In this document: positions 46,971 through 59,600 of the stretch, piece after piece | Layout: every line of letters starts with the position of its first letter | Numbering within the stretch: the stretch's first letter is position 1 | Assembly (NCBI GenBank): GCA_910890315.1 | Contig: CAJVGD010000002.1 | Location: forward strand, 2,232,001 to 2,296,000 | Length of the DNA stretch: 64,000 bases | Direction of reading: 5' to 3' | DNA from: Serendipita indica DSM 11827 | Lineage: Eukaryota; Basidiomycota; Agaricomycetes; Sebacinales; Serendipitaceae | Made by a program: the position numbers and the translations under genes | The notes under the pieces: model-generated | Database searches by the model: none | Seen by the model: only the letters and a program-made list of their open reading frames with translations | Told to the model about the DNA's origin: nothing

Positions 46971-47661
46971 CGCATCGATATTACTGTGATAGCCAGAACC
47001 TTCTGATATAAAAAGCTGACGACGCCACATTGACAGAGTGGTATCTAGAATAAGCGGAACAAACACCTTAGAACCGTGATCCGTGCGAGGAAAATCTAGG
47101 ACTTGGCAGGTGTCTCGAGGGAGTCTCGGCATCGCAAAGGTGCACGACACCGGGTGATCAAGCCATCTGTGAGGTATATGATGGAGGGGACGATGGAGAA
47201 AGATTGTTAATAGATCATCAAGAGAGGTCGTTATACAATTGGGCGAGGAACAGGAGGTAAAGGCGGCCAAGAAGGTAGAAAGTGGTGGGAAACATAAACT
47301 TAGGTCCAAGTGTCGTGAGGAAAGCGGATGCAAAAATCGAGAGGTCTTGCCCCTCGATGATAGCCAATAATGGCTTCTAAATAGCGGATGAGGGACGGAT
47401 GCTGGGAGAAAAGCACGATGCAAGATAGGGTGGGCGAGTGTTGCAAGGTGGGTGCGTGAACGACGTGCTGACAAATGAGTGTATTTGGTACATTTGAAGA
47501 GTTTGATGTCCATAGGTGGAATTTGATCACTTGCGCGAGGACGCTAAGCTCTTACTGTATTGGTTTGCCTGTCACTCCCTGCAAGAACAGCGGTCCAGGC
47601 AGGAGCACCTGTGCTGGCAGCGCTGGAGCAACTTTTCAGATCGGAACGTCATGGTGACGAA
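46971..47661. other. Interval between the 3' ends of the Nudix and BNI4 genes
   Basis: About 690 bp between two converging genes. A 200-codon minus-strand open frame (46911-47513) crosses it and overlaps the Nudix end; it lacks a credible start, composition or family match, and I treat it as non-coding. Nothing else seen. Confidence 0.4.
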
Positions 47662-50557
47662 TCACACAAAGAAATGTGTGCTAATGAGAGAATCAGCGCA
47701 CATTCAATCACATCGAGAAGACAAACGTACTGTATTCGGCTAGCAGAATGTACCTCCATTTCTTCCATCTTGAAAGAATTGAGTTCTTCCTTTATTCGCT
47801 GCGCCAATGCCGGCGTGAGTCGGTTTGCAGTCGACGGCTCAGATCTACGGTCATAAGTCGTGCTGGAAAATGTATCGTAGATCGAGAGGGTGGCCGCAAA
47901 GCTGATGCTCTTTTTGACGGTGGACAAGGTGGTTGCGGGTACACTGTTCGATGTTGCCATCGATAACACGGGAGCGGACGAGTTGGCAGTCGGGTGTGTA
48001 TAGGCAAAGGTTGGACCCTTGTCCGCAGAATTTGCCAGCACGTTCGGCGAGCTGGGGAGTGTTTCCTGGGTCTCGTCCTTGGGCACAATATCGATACTAT
48101 CCCCAAACTCGAAGCTAAATGCGGGTAACGAGAAGGGCTTCTTCTCTGGTGTGTTACTCGTACTGTTTCCCCGTTGTAGACCGTCGATATGATCCGGATT
48201 GGGTGGTGGTAAATGGGCCAACGGCCCAGGAGTGGATTCTGACACTGTTTGATACGAGTTTGAGCGTATACGTGCTGCAAAAGGCTGGTTTGGTGGATCG
48301 AGGTAGTTCTCTTGCACATAATTTGTCGCATCTAGGGGAATGATTAGGGTGGCATCTTGACACAAGTCGAATACGCACTCTTTAGAACCGACTTTCCAGG
48401 TTGGCGAGTCTTTTCGATAGAACGCCGCAGGCCCACAGCCCAAGGTTCATCGAGCTCTTCCTCCTCCGCGTCCGGTCCACCTGGCATCCGAAGTGTGGCA
48501 TTCGGATCAAATTGAGGATCGTAACCACCCTCTCCACTCCCGTCATCACTGCGCTCGTCTATCACCGTGCCATCCTCACTCACGCCACGGCTTGAATTTT
48601 CACCTCTACGAGTCGTGGTGCTCTTATCCCAAGAAGGAACACCAGCACCGTTCGCAACTGTGGGGGCAGCCGCAGAAGAAGCAGTAGCAGCAGCGGCAGT
48701 TGAAGTTGCCGCGCTGCTAGAAGCCGCCGCCGCTTGCTCACGCAGCCGTTTCGCAGCCTCTGCCTTCGTCTTTAGAGTGTGTTGACGAGCGACTCGTGCG
48801 GCGGGGGTGAGGCCGACAAGGCTTTCGTCCTCTGAACCTCCACCTCGATCATTTTCTGCCGTCGCGTGGCTCACGGTTGGCTCGGCCATGTCGCCCTTTT
48901 TGTTCTTCTTGCCCAATCCACTTCCACCTTCGCCTTTGTCCTTGTTCTTATCTTTGAAGATGCTGCTTATACTCATAAGACTGTTCCGGCGAGCAAGTTT
49001 ACCGATTGAACCCAGCTTGCGGATCATCACTGAAGCGGATGAAACGGTCGAAGAAAGGGAAATGTTGTCCGTTGAAGCGTTAAATTTACCACTGAATAAA
49101 GCAGCCGCGCGAGATTTTGGCTTGGTCGATCGCACAGATTCTCCCGCGGTCCCTGTTGTCACCGGTGTGACTTCTCCGTCACCAGCAGCACTATGACCAA
49201 CGGTGGAGCCCATATCGCTATGACCAATCGACGAGATGCCGTCTCCGTGTTCATCGACGGAGCTTGGAGGTTGAAACGCCAACGCCCGTTTGAAACGACC
49301 TTTGAGTCCGCTTTGTCTGGGCGTTAGCGCGCTTGCGACAGTAGTTTGCGGTAACAGTTCGCTGTCATCCTTGCTCAAGCGTTTGGCTCGTTTCGACAAT
49401 GACGCCGTGTCGGAAAACGTTTGCTGCTGGGATAGCGGCGAAGGTTTTGGCGGAGCGCGCTGGTTCGGTCGTGCCATCTGCGAATTCGTTGGGGATGAAG
49501 ATGGAGAAGAGGATGGCGCTGCCGACGAGGCGGACGCGGCGTTGGCCGAAGAGGTGGTTGGCGATCCGTTTGTCTGAGCTCTGGCTGATCCAATAGTCCG
49601 ATCGCTGGAGCCAGAGACGTTTCTCTGGTGAAGAGGTCGCGCCTGGGTAGCAGGAGAAGGTGGTCCGGCAGAGTTTTGGCGACTTTGTGGCTGCCGTGGC
49701 CGCTCAAAGTCTGTGGTGAGTTGCGGAACGGTCGCACCACGATTATTAGGGCCTCTCATGCTTCCTGGGGGTGTCTGATTTTGCGAGCTGTTGGTGTTGT
49801 TGGACAATGTGCGTTGGCGGGGTCCAGATCCGCTTCCATTCGATGAGTTGACAGAATGCGACGATCCTGCGGCATCTGGACGGGCATACGGAGCCGAGAA
49901 ACCTTGCGGTGTCATTCGCGACCAATCATGCGAATCAAACGTGTTCGAACGCGGACCAGGCATATGATGGTGACCCTGAGGACCGCGGCGGAAGGACTGA
50001 GGGGAGCCATTGTACCCAGGGTGGGCGGGAGGAGTACCACTCTGGAATGGGAATCCTGGGATCATGGGCACTTGCGATTGGGCGGGAAAGAAGTCGTTCT
50101 GTTGCGGATTTGAGTTGGCTCGCGCCCTTCCCAATTCTGCCATGAACTGGTTCTGATGATGTTGTTGCGCGATAGCGGCCTGCTGCAGCATCATCTGCTG
50201 GTAGGCCCAAGCAATCTGCTGATTAGGGTCGAAATACTGGGGTTGAGGGGCGACGGGCGGAGTGGCTGGATGAAAAAATGGTGTAAATTGGGGATAAAAC
50301 GGCGCAGCGTTTGGTGAAGGAGTCCACTGGGAAGCTGGAGCAGGAAACCCGTTCGCTGTGGGATAGAGCTGGGAGCCGTTGGGCTGGCCGTGGCCGACTG
50401 AGCTGGCGGACGAAGCTGGAGCTGGCGCGCTCATCGTGTCTGGACTGTCCTGTACAGTGCGAGAGACACCGTTTGAGGGCCCTTCCATTCTATGCGATTC
50501 ACTGTCTGCTGCGAGTTCGAGTTGCCAGGCGTGCGCAGGGGCCACAGACGTGGCCAT
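47662..50557 (-). CDS. BNI4: Bni4-like PP1-targeting scaffold
   Basis: Yeast Bni4 brings PP1 (Glc7) and chitin synthase III to the bud neck. From the ATG at 50557 (MATSVAPAHAWQLELAADSE) more than 700 residues are Ser/Gln/Pro/Ala-rich and disordered, with one ordered-looking stretch NISLSSTVSSASVMIRKLGS followed by KLARRNSLMSISSIF. The C-terminus carries the diagnostic Bni4 block: an RVxF-like KSISFAATLSIYDTFSS, then YDRRSEPSTANRLTPALAQR, IKEELNSFKMEEMEVH and the end SRIHTHFFV, reached through a 50-bp intron (47730-47681). A first intron lies near 48340-48390. The call rests on this C-terminal block and on the weak conservation elsewhere that the family is known for. Confidence 0.72.
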
Positions 50558-50966
50558 AAAACGAAAAAATCAATCAACTCGCTATGATGAGCGAGGACAA
50601 GGCAGCAGAGACCGTCAGCGTCGGGCACAGAGGGGCACGCAGCCCTAGAACCAAACGCACTAACTTGGGGCGGTCCGATGGACACAGCAAAGAAAAGACA
50701 AAAAGGACGAGAAAGAATAACAGTCGGTCTTCTATCTGCTCAGCGGCCGCAGCCTGTCGTTGCCGTCGTGGTGGAGAAAGAGGCGAAACGCTAGGTACCC
50801 ACGAACATGGACTCGCGGGCTTGGAGCTTTGTATGAATACTTGTACAGCTGCGATTATACATCGTACACTACAACACTGCGTGTCCCCCAAGCTCTTCAG
50901 CGGACCCCCTATCCGCTACGCTGGGCCAGGTATATATGTGAGCCGTCCCTAGGTATCGCGAGCGAT
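50558..50966. other. Interval between SPC25 stop and BNI4 start
   Basis: About 410 bp, the upstream region of BNI4 and the 3' flank of SPC25. It contains a short open frame on each strand without features. Nothing else seen. Confidence 0.4.
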
Positions 50967-52099
50967 TCAGATCTCCAACGAGTTGAGAAATGCTTGTCGG
51001 ATGCGTCGTAGAAAAGCAAACAGGTCTTTGGACTCATTCAGGCTGTCCAGCAGTGTTGGCAGTCCCGGCAAGACCGGCGAGACTTCAGTGACTGTCAATG
51101 AATCCCGTCAGTTATCAACATGATAGCGCTTGTAATTCCGAGTAGACACCGGAAAGAGGGCGCCTCTACGCTTTGGAACACCTCCACCGAACACGCTTTC
51201 TCGACGCGTAGACCACGCGCGATAAAAGACCTGGGAGACTAAACGGGAAGACCCCTCCACCTCAATGGTTGCCCAACCGCAAGATGTTCCGAGAGGTCGA
51301 CATGTGGGAAAGCGGGAAACGTACCTCGATATTCTGAACTCGATAGGTCAATGGTGACCGAAAATGTTCGATCCGGGTCCCTAGGGTCCAGTCGCTTGAA
51401 CTTGATTGTAAGAATGTCGTCTGTAATACGATTGAGTGGAAACAGTCACAGAAGATTGCAAAGTACACACTTCCTGCACCTTGGACTTGGATGCCAAGAA
51501 GTTGTTCTAGTTCGAGAACATCTCTTCCAATCTGAGATGCTTGTTTTTCGAGCTGCCGCTTCTCTTTCTCCTTTGCTGTGTATATACTTAGAAATTAGGT
51601 GCGACTCGAGCAATCTGACGAACAGTTTTTGAGATTTTTGAGCACAGTATCTAGGCGGATCGCATCTTGTTCTGCTTCTGCCATGCGCTCTTGCAGGGTC
51701 CGCAATTGACGATTGCTGTGGGCCACAGACTCTTCAGCGTTGCCTCGTTCTCGCTTCTCAGCCTCGAGTTCTAAAGAGAACCGACACTTTAATCAGCCAA
51801 AACTGTTAAAAGACGCGTCAAGGCACGTCAGACGTACGCTGTATTAGCGCTATTTCCTTCATTCGATAATTCTGGATGTCCCGCTCGATTTGAGCGCGTT
51901 CAACGCGCAGTTTCTCAATCTCTTGAAGGTGAAGATTCCTCCTGTTGATGACTTCTTGCTGATTTATCGTCGTGTATTTTCCTAGACTCGACTTGAACAC
52001 GGCCATTCGCTTCTCGAGCAGTGGAAGGTTGATATCGATGTGTGGCTGATCCATATCCAAGACTTGATTGAGATTGAAACTTGAGAATGGATTTCCCAT
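50967..52099 (-). CDS. SPC25: Kinetochore protein Spc25 (Ndc80 complex)
   Basis: Spc25 pairs with Spc24 to anchor the Ndc80 complex to the inner kinetochore. From the ATG at 52099 (MGNPFSSFNLNQVLDMDQPH) the protein has a long coiled coil: INQQEVINRRNLHLQEIEKL, then ELEAEKRERGNAEES and LQERMAEAEQDAIRLDTVL, then QLEKQASQIGRDVLELEQLL. It ends in the small globular RWD-like domain: DDILTIKFKRLDPRDPDRTF, SVTIDLSSSEY, and after further introns VSPVLPGLPTLLDSLNESKD with LFAFLRRIRQAF, as in Spc25 C-termini. The stop is at 50967. At least four introns. Recognition rests on coiled-coil plus C-terminal pattern; overall sequence conservation in this family is low. Confidence 0.8.
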
Positions 52100-52355
52100 T
52101 TTATCTGCTGGCCGGGGTCTCATAGACGCTCGGCCGGCCATCGTGGTGGTACACCAACTTGGAACCTGTCGCTGCCACAAGCATCCCCATGGCATCTCCC
52201 GCCAGGACCATGACTGGCACTCCTCGCAAAGATATTTCGAATACGTGCGCATTCACGGCAATCGCGGGTCGAACAAGCACGTTGCTGACTATCCACCGTG
52301 CTAGAATAGCCCGCTGGTCAAAGGACGCACTACGAGGCGAGACGTTGATCCAGAT

Positions 52356-54278
52356 ATGACGGCGATAACCAACAAACTTGGCGCAAATTCGCTCTCAGAT
52401 GCACAGAATCGGATCGGGCCCACGGGAACGACCGTCCGCAGGCCACAGCTCAAGGCCTGGGAGCAGGAACTCATCGAAGGCAGTTCCGAGGTCAAACGCA
52501 AGGCAACCATTACGCAACTCTGTGTGTCTAGATTCTAATTCGCCTCGTATGACCATCTGACAATAACCCGTTAGACTTCCTTGACTATTACTTCTCGTCT
52601 CTCAGTTACCTTGCTGCTCGAAAGGAGCGTCGTGCCAAGTTTGACGAGGATACAGCTGCTCGACAACTAACTCCGGATCAGCAAGAGAAAGAGCTGAAAA
52701 ACTATCTCGGCCGGGAACGTGTCCTACTCAGGAAGAGACGCACAAAGCTCAAGGTGGATCAGTTTCATATCATCGCCCAAGTTGGGCAAGGTGGTTATGG
52801 TGAAGTCTTTCTGGCCCGGAAGCAAGACTCTGGAGAGGTGTGCGCTCTGAAGAAGATGCGGAAAGGAACCCTCATCAAGATGGACGAAGCGAGGCATGTT
52901 CTAGTGGAGAGAGATATCTTGACGGCCACCAAGAGTCCCTGGCTTGTCAGGTTGCTTTATGCATTCCAGGATCCAGAATTCGTGAGTATGCGAGATCTCT
53001 CAGGTATTGAGGCTGACCGTAAGCAGGTGTAGGTCTATTGCATCAGTCAGAGACTTTATTGATCCCAATCCCAAGTTACCTGGCCATGGAATACGTTCCA
53101 GGTGGAGACTTCCGTACACTACTCAACAACTCTGGAGTTCTCAAGGAGGAGCATGCAAGGTTTTACATCTCGGAAATGTTCATGGCAGTCACAGAACTAC
53201 ATCGACTCGGGTATATTCACCGTGATCTCAAACCCGAGGTGAGTGAGAGTCAGTCTCCAAACTCTTGTCTCAACCCGCTGCAGAACTTTCTAGTCGATGG
53301 TCAAGGTCATGTCAAGCTTACCGATTTTGGACTCGCAACTGGCTCGTTGGATCCTTCGCGGATAGAGTCTCTGAAAAGGAAACTGGATCGAGTCAAGAAC
53401 AACGAGCCTATTGTCCGCAGCACCATGGAGCGTCGTAGCCAATTTGCCACTATGCGTGCGAATAATCCAAGATTCGTGAGCCGACTCTCTAATATCATGG
53501 AAAATCTATTGACGTCACATGGAAGGCCGATTCGGTTGTAGGAAGCCCGGACTACATGGCAGTACGTAGACTCTCTCTTAAAGGGCACATGCTGACTCTG
53601 TCAAGCCCGAGGTCCTCCGAGGAAAGGCGTATTCATACTCTGTCGACTATTGGTCCATAGGTTGCATCCTCTTCGAATTCCTCGCAGGGTTTCCTCCTTT
53701 CTCTGGGCAGACCCAAGAGGAGACTTGGACCAACCTCAAAAACTGGACAAAAGTTCTTACCCGACCAACATACGACAAACCAGAGGATCTGATCTTCAAC
53801 TTGCGCGACGTCTCTTGGGATCTTATCACGAGGTATGCTGAATATCGTGGTCCCTAGGTGCATTGACTGACAGCTGCTTAGGTTGATTGCGCACGCCTCT
53901 GTTCGATATAGCACATTCGAGCAGGTTACAACCCACCCATTCTTCACGGGGTCGAAGACGGACTTCTCCAAACTGCGGGAGCGCACGCCTCCATTCGTCC
54001 CCAGCCTCGATTCCGAGATTGACACTGGCTACTACGATGACTTTACGTCACTAGAAGATATGGCCAAGTATGCTGAAGTCCAGGCAAAGAAGGACAATGT
54101 CGACAAGATACGTTCCAAGGCTGGGGTGGATGAGAGCAAGAGAGGTGTATGGGTCGGGTTTACCTTTGGAAAGACTGGTGTCAGTCAGCAAACGCGACAT
54201 GCTCTGAGAGGAGGCGAGGTCAACGAGTTTGGGGAGACGGTAGATGATGCTCCAGAAGGCCTGTTTACCATTTTTTAG
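52356..54278 (+). CDS. DBF2: Dbf2/Sid2-type NDR-family protein kinase
   Basis: AGC/NDR kinase of the mitotic exit/septation initiation network, activated by Mob1. The N-terminal segment [20 protein letters not shown] with [14 protein letters not shown] and the basic Mob-binding helix [13 protein letters not shown] precede the kinase. Kinase motifs: P-loop [10 protein letters not shown]; lysine in [16 protein letters not shown] then NFLVDG; DFG as LTDFGLATG; the long NDR activation-segment insert ([20 protein letters not shown]); [16 protein letters not shown]; and the AGC tail with [20 protein letters not shown] and [17 protein letters not shown]. The ATG at 52356 is conservative; an upstream exon with an ATG near 52192-52210 is possible. 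Introns fall inside DLKPE/NFL, before the VVGSPDY block and after PDYMA. The gene is divergent from SPC25. Confidence 0.87.
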
Positions 54279-54822
54279 ACTGAGGTGCACGAATATCTAG
54301 TGTCGTTTTGTAATCCAGTAACTTGTCAGTTCTGGCAATCTCCCTGACTTTCTCCCTGATTCACCAACCGGGTTTGCGGCGACTGACGGGTCAACCCGCA
54401 CCAGATAATGGCTGTGGCAGCTAACTTGGAACTCGCCACGGCGGAAGTCCGCACTCAATATTACCGGAAATAATTCCAGCGAGCTATAATACACAAACAA
54501 GACGCCAATGAGTTCACCATCGTCACGGCGCTCGCCACTATGGTTCTGTTATGAGGTAGGCCTTTGATGCGCCTGGCCGTCGATGGAGGCTGACGACCGT
54601 TGTCTATGCGCTGTATCTCAGTGCCATGCAGAAATGAGGCCTTTGATGGTTAGCTGACGTGGAACATGGTTAGATAATCAAACTAATCATCTGCTGCTCA
54701 TAGATCCCAGACCCGCATTGCGCGTCTTGTAACGGGACGTTTCTTGAAGAGGTAATTTAAGCCTTTCGTTTGGCACCTAAAAGTTTGGTCCAAGTGCTGA
54801 CTGTGATTTGCCTTGGACGAAG
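54279..54822. other. Intergenic region upstream of the RING-H2 gene
   Basis: About 540 bp, mixed composition, no open frame with features and no RNA gene seen. Presumably 3' flank of the kinase gene and the promoter of the next gene. Confidence 0.4.
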
Positions 54823-56330
54823 ATGAGCAACACTGGAGAGGATGATTATAGGCAAATAGCAGCAGAGAACGAACAATCCGAAGCCCTTATGAGTATACTC
54901 TCGGGATTTAGACTCGGTTCACAACGGGACCCATTCAACTTGCCACAAAATCGGAGTCCCTCGCCTAGAGGCTCTGCCTTTCCTTCTCCCAATGCATCAA
55001 ACGGGATGCGCAGCGGCTCACCGAGGCGCCAAGGTTTCCGACATGTTGGAGGAAATGGCTCGTTTGAAGTATGGATCGGTGGAGGTGGCTCGCCATCGGG
55101 TGCGGACCCCCTCCCCCCAATGCTCCCCCCTTTTCCAGGGTGAGATCTTGTTTACTCGCTCTATTGTCAACTGAAGTTCTGTAGCTTTTTGAACATGCAA
55201 CCACCGAGGCCTCATCGTGCGATGGAGGACGAGATAGAGACTCCCCTTGGTCCTGAAATCCGAAGACGGCCGCCACCACCAGAGATAGACGATCCTAGAA
55301 CATTTTTGATGCACTATCTTATGGGCCTACTATCAGGAGATCCAATGATGATGTTTCACGGACAAGACGGACACTTTCAAGGAACCGGTGCTTTTGGTGA
55401 TTATGTATTCAGCCAAGAAGGTGATTGATTCGTTTGAGGCATGGTATTTTCTCATGGCGATATACAGGCCTGGATAGAATCGTATCTCAGCTCATGGAAA
55501 CCGCCTCTCAGAACAAACCCAATCCCGCCACGGAAGAGGTGATCAACTCTTTGAAGAAGACAGTACTCACTTATGATTGTGAATTGGTCAAGTCTGGTCA
55601 ATCATGTGCCATTTGCACAGAGTACTTTGCGCCACCCGATGTCGACGCTTCTTCTGGACCACCAAAGTCTGCACCATCTCCAGATGAAAACTCAGGACCA
55701 AGTTCTGGAGTCGCGCTGACGTTGCCTTGTGGTCACCCTTTCCACGACGACTGCATTACGACGTGGTTGAAGACGAATGGAACTTGCCCCGTCTGCCGCT
55801 ATGCACTGGTGGAACAACCCAACTCTGCAGCTGCAGGAACACAGAATCAAGTTCCTGGTGCAGCCTCAACGTCGTCAAACCCCCCTGCACCAACTACTCC
55901 GCCTTTCAATGCTCCTCGTCCACGACCGGAAAGGACTTCGACGGCACGCAGTGATACTTCTACTGCGTCCTCACCACAGGCTCAAGCAGATGCAGTATTC
56001 AATGCTACTGGAGGCCCACATGGCCTGCTGGAATCCCTGCTTGGAGCCTTCGGTCGGGGTAGAACACGAAACACTGGAGGAAGCCAATCACCCAACCAAT
56101 CTGGATCAGGAAACCCTACTCCTAGCGGCTCTGCAGCTGGTCAAGCTACAGGAGATCGTTCACGCAATAACGATGTCCCACCCATCTTCTTCAGAGACCG
56201 CCTGAATGGCTCGAATAGCGTGGGTGACAACCGACGACAATCCAACAATGACCACCGCAATGGAAGTGGTACCCAATCCCCTGGAGGTCGAGGAGGCGTT
56301 CACCCTGGAGGATGGGACGACGTAGACTGA
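54823..56330 (+). CDS. RING-H2 E3 ubiquitin ligase (RNF115/126-like)
   Basis: Exons 54823-55139, 55185-55420 and 55468-56330 close to 471 residues. The RING-H2 finger reads CAICTEYF, a Ser/Pro-rich insert of about 35 residues between the second and third ligands, then LPCGHPFHDDCITTWLKTNG and TCPVCRYAL, so all eight ligands are present with the H2 order. Just before it is IVSQLMETASQNKPNPATEE, the element that precedes RING in RNF115/126 and fungal relatives. The ends are low-complexity (Ser/Pro/Gly), and there is no obvious membrane span. The insert within the RING is longer than usual. Probable cytosolic ligase; substrates unknown. Confidence 0.82.
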
Positions 56331-56627
56331 TGAATCTTGTTGCAAGACTGGCAATCTGACTCTGTAGCCCTACCACCTATTTCTACCCAATCACTGCTCT
56401 AATCATTTTCTTTCGGCGTGAATACCAAAGGGCACGTGACGATTGCAGAGATTTTGCGAGTAAAGGAGTGAGGTATAAGTGAGACGGCACCAAAAGTAAA
56501 CGGTCGAGCCGGTACAGGTGATTATAAATGATGAATATATACACATAAGGATTGATCCTAAATTTACTACACTTGACCGACATTGGAGGTTTGCATCAGC
56601 AGTGGATGCCCAACCTTGGCCCCTGAC
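56331..56627. other. ATG4 upstream region
   Basis: About 300 bp with AT-rich stretches near 56520-56575. No element recognised. Confidence 0.35.
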
Positions 56628-59600
56628 ATGAGCAGCCCTCAGCCAATTCCGGGGCCATCGACCACTAGTTCGACGCCAAAATTATCCAAGTTTCTTAAAC
56701 CGGAATGGAGAGACAGACCACGCTCGTCCGGCGGCGGCGTTGATCCGGGCAGCGAGACACCGACGCGCAGTTCCAAGATTGTGGGCAAGAAAGGGAGCAA
56801 ACTCTTCTCGAGAAATAGATCAGACGACTCGGAGGATACATCTGCTGCTAACAATTCGAGCTCGCGGTCGCCAGGGGCTGCGATTACGGACGCACCAGTA
56901 ATCATTGAGCCGCCATCCAACAGCAAGCCGCGCGCAAGACCACCACGACCGTCGAGTGCGAGTGATAATGGTGCTGTTCCTACTTCCATGACCGCGTCGA
57001 GCACCAGCGCGCCCGGCTCCAGCAGTGCCAGCGTCCGCAACTTGGGAGACTTTCCCTCCCGACTCTCGGGTTGGTTCAGCCACGCCTTTTCTGGGTCCTC
57101 TACGGATCTTTCTCTGCCAAATATTCTCTCACAATCCAGTGTTTCCCCGGCCCAGCTGCTCGCCGGCTCGCCCAAGTCCAAGAACGCGCATCCGCTCATC
57201 ACCGCGGGCAAGGACCATCTGGGCAAAGCCATGCGCTATTTGCTCGATTCAGACGCGCAGCCAGACAAATCTACCGAGAAGATATGGGTGCTCGGCGTCG
57301 AGCATCCTGGCTACGAGCCTCCACCACCTCCATCGAGCACTCCTGCCACGTTGACGCCTTCGTCGCCGACAGGTACGCTGGTGCCTGCAGAAAAGCGAAT
57401 TAGTCGAAAAGACTCGATAGATGCCAAATCAAAGTCCCCGTCCTCGTTTAGAAACCCCATTCCGACCACGCATTCGAACAGCTCGTCTCAGTCACTCTCC
57501 TCTGCCGTCTCCTCCTCGTCCACCCTCAATCCAAGCGGATCTAGCAGTCGGTCCGCGCTCGCATGGCCTCCGTCATTCTACTCTGATTATACCTCTCGCG
57601 TGTGGCTGACCTATCGCAATACGTTTCCCCCGATCCGAGACACTGCGCTCTCCTGCTTAGAGCCCGTTGCATCGCGCTCGACCCACAACAATTCGTCGTC
57701 CACTGATATTTCGCAACCTCTTCCTTCGCCTTCAAAGCCGCGATGGCCATGGAGTGGGGAGAAAGGGTGGACGTCTGATGCTGGCTGGGGTTGCATGCTT
57801 CGTACTGGGCAGTCACTTTTAGCCAACGCGTTGATCCATCTTCATCTCTCGCGCTCGTGGAGGCGGCCTACGCATCCATCGTACAGTCCAGACTATGTCC
57901 AATATGTCCGGATCCTAACCTGGTTCCTGGATAACCCTTCACCGTTGGCACCATTTGGCATACATCGAATGGCGCTGGCTGGCAAAGAGCTTGGGAAAGA
58001 GGTCGGCAGCTGGTTTGGTCCCAGTACGGCAGCGGGCGCCATTAAACGTCTGGTTGGAGAGTTTGAAGATGCTGGCTTGGAAGTCGCACTCGCGGTAGAT
58101 AGCGTCGTCTACCAGTCAGACGTCTACGCTGCATCAGCCGCGTCCAGGAATCAGAATGGGGTCGAGGGTGATTCGAAGACCGTTGGCACGTCCAAATCCC
58201 GTAAGAAGGGACAAGGTCCCCCCAAATGGGGAAACAGACCTGTTCTGATTCTCGTTGGTATTCGATTGGGTATCGACGGTGTCAATCCTATCTATTATGA
58301 AAGCGTCAAGGTGCGCAGTTTATCAAGGGTTTGATTCCGAGGTCTCATCAATGTACAGACTCTATTTACTTTCCCGCAAACAGTCGGGATAGCGGGTGGT
58401 CGCCCTTCCTCCTCGTATTACTTTGTGGGAGCACAAGGGGATAGTCTGTTTTACCTAGATCCCCATCACACACGACCAGCAATCCCGCTTCGACCACCAC
58501 CCGCTTTTGATGAGACAAGTATCATCAGCACAGACGATGGAAGTCAGACGAGCAACAATCCAGGCAAGCGACGAGGGTCCGAATTCCACATGCACAGTCA
58601 TACCTCGACACCAGATACGTCAGAATCAGAACGTCGCTCATCTAAGCGCCTGAGTATCCGTCGTGTCTCTGTCAACCGCATGTCGTCGTCGTACCAAGCC
58701 CCTGCAACGTCGCAACAGGCAACACCGACTTCTCCCATCAGCATCCATTCCACATCATCCCTCTCACAAGCATCATCGACCTCTCATAATCAACACTCTG
58801 CCATTCCCCTATCTTCTTCGCCGCTCGCGCGAAAGTCCATTTCCTCCCCACCACCAACCAGTCGTCCACCCAGCGCTTCGCCAACGCGAGTGGCAAGCAA
58901 TGCGGCCATTCCTCTTTCTCCGACGTCTGCCAGTATTCAGATGTCGCCATCGACGCCAAACGGCGCTCTAGGTTCCTCACCAAACTATAGTGCCTCGACG
59001 CTGGATCCGATGTCTACTTACCTTGCTACGGCGTACTCCATCTCGGAGCTTCGGACGTTCCATTGTGAACGAGTACGCAAGATGCCGTTGTCGGCACTGG
59101 ATCCGAGCATGTTGCTCGGATTCCTCTGCCGAAATGAAGAAGAGTGGAAGGATCTACGCGAGCGACTTGCAGAGGTATGTCTGTCCAAGGAACCCGCGCC
59201 TTTTCTAATCTGCTTAGATGGCTCGTACCAAGAAAGCAATCTTTTCCGTGCAAGACGAGCCGCCGTCGTGGCCAGATGAAGACGGGGATATTGATATCGA
59301 GTCAGCGTCTGATCAAGAAGAAATCGAGGACGAATCTGCTGGTGTAGAGGATGACTTGGAAGACGAAGACGAATTGGAGGTCAAGGACCGCCATTCGAGG
59401 GACCAGTCGAAGGCTGAATCAGACGAGGAAGAGTCGGATTCAGAAGAAGAAGAAGACGAGGAGAAGCGAGCAGAGCGCAAGGCGGCTTTCAGGTCGAAAT
59501 CGTCTCGACACGATACGATTGTGGGCAAGGCTCGACCAGAAATGGCAGCGGTCGCGGCTGCAGCAGCGTCCAAAGCCGCCAATTCCCAAGAGCAAGAAAC

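Noticed and set aside
46911-47513. 200-codon minus-strand open frame between the Nudix and BNI4 genes
   Set aside because: Composition is Leu/His/Ser/Arg-rich without pattern, it overlaps the Nudix coding end, has no homology I recognise, and lies between two converging genes.
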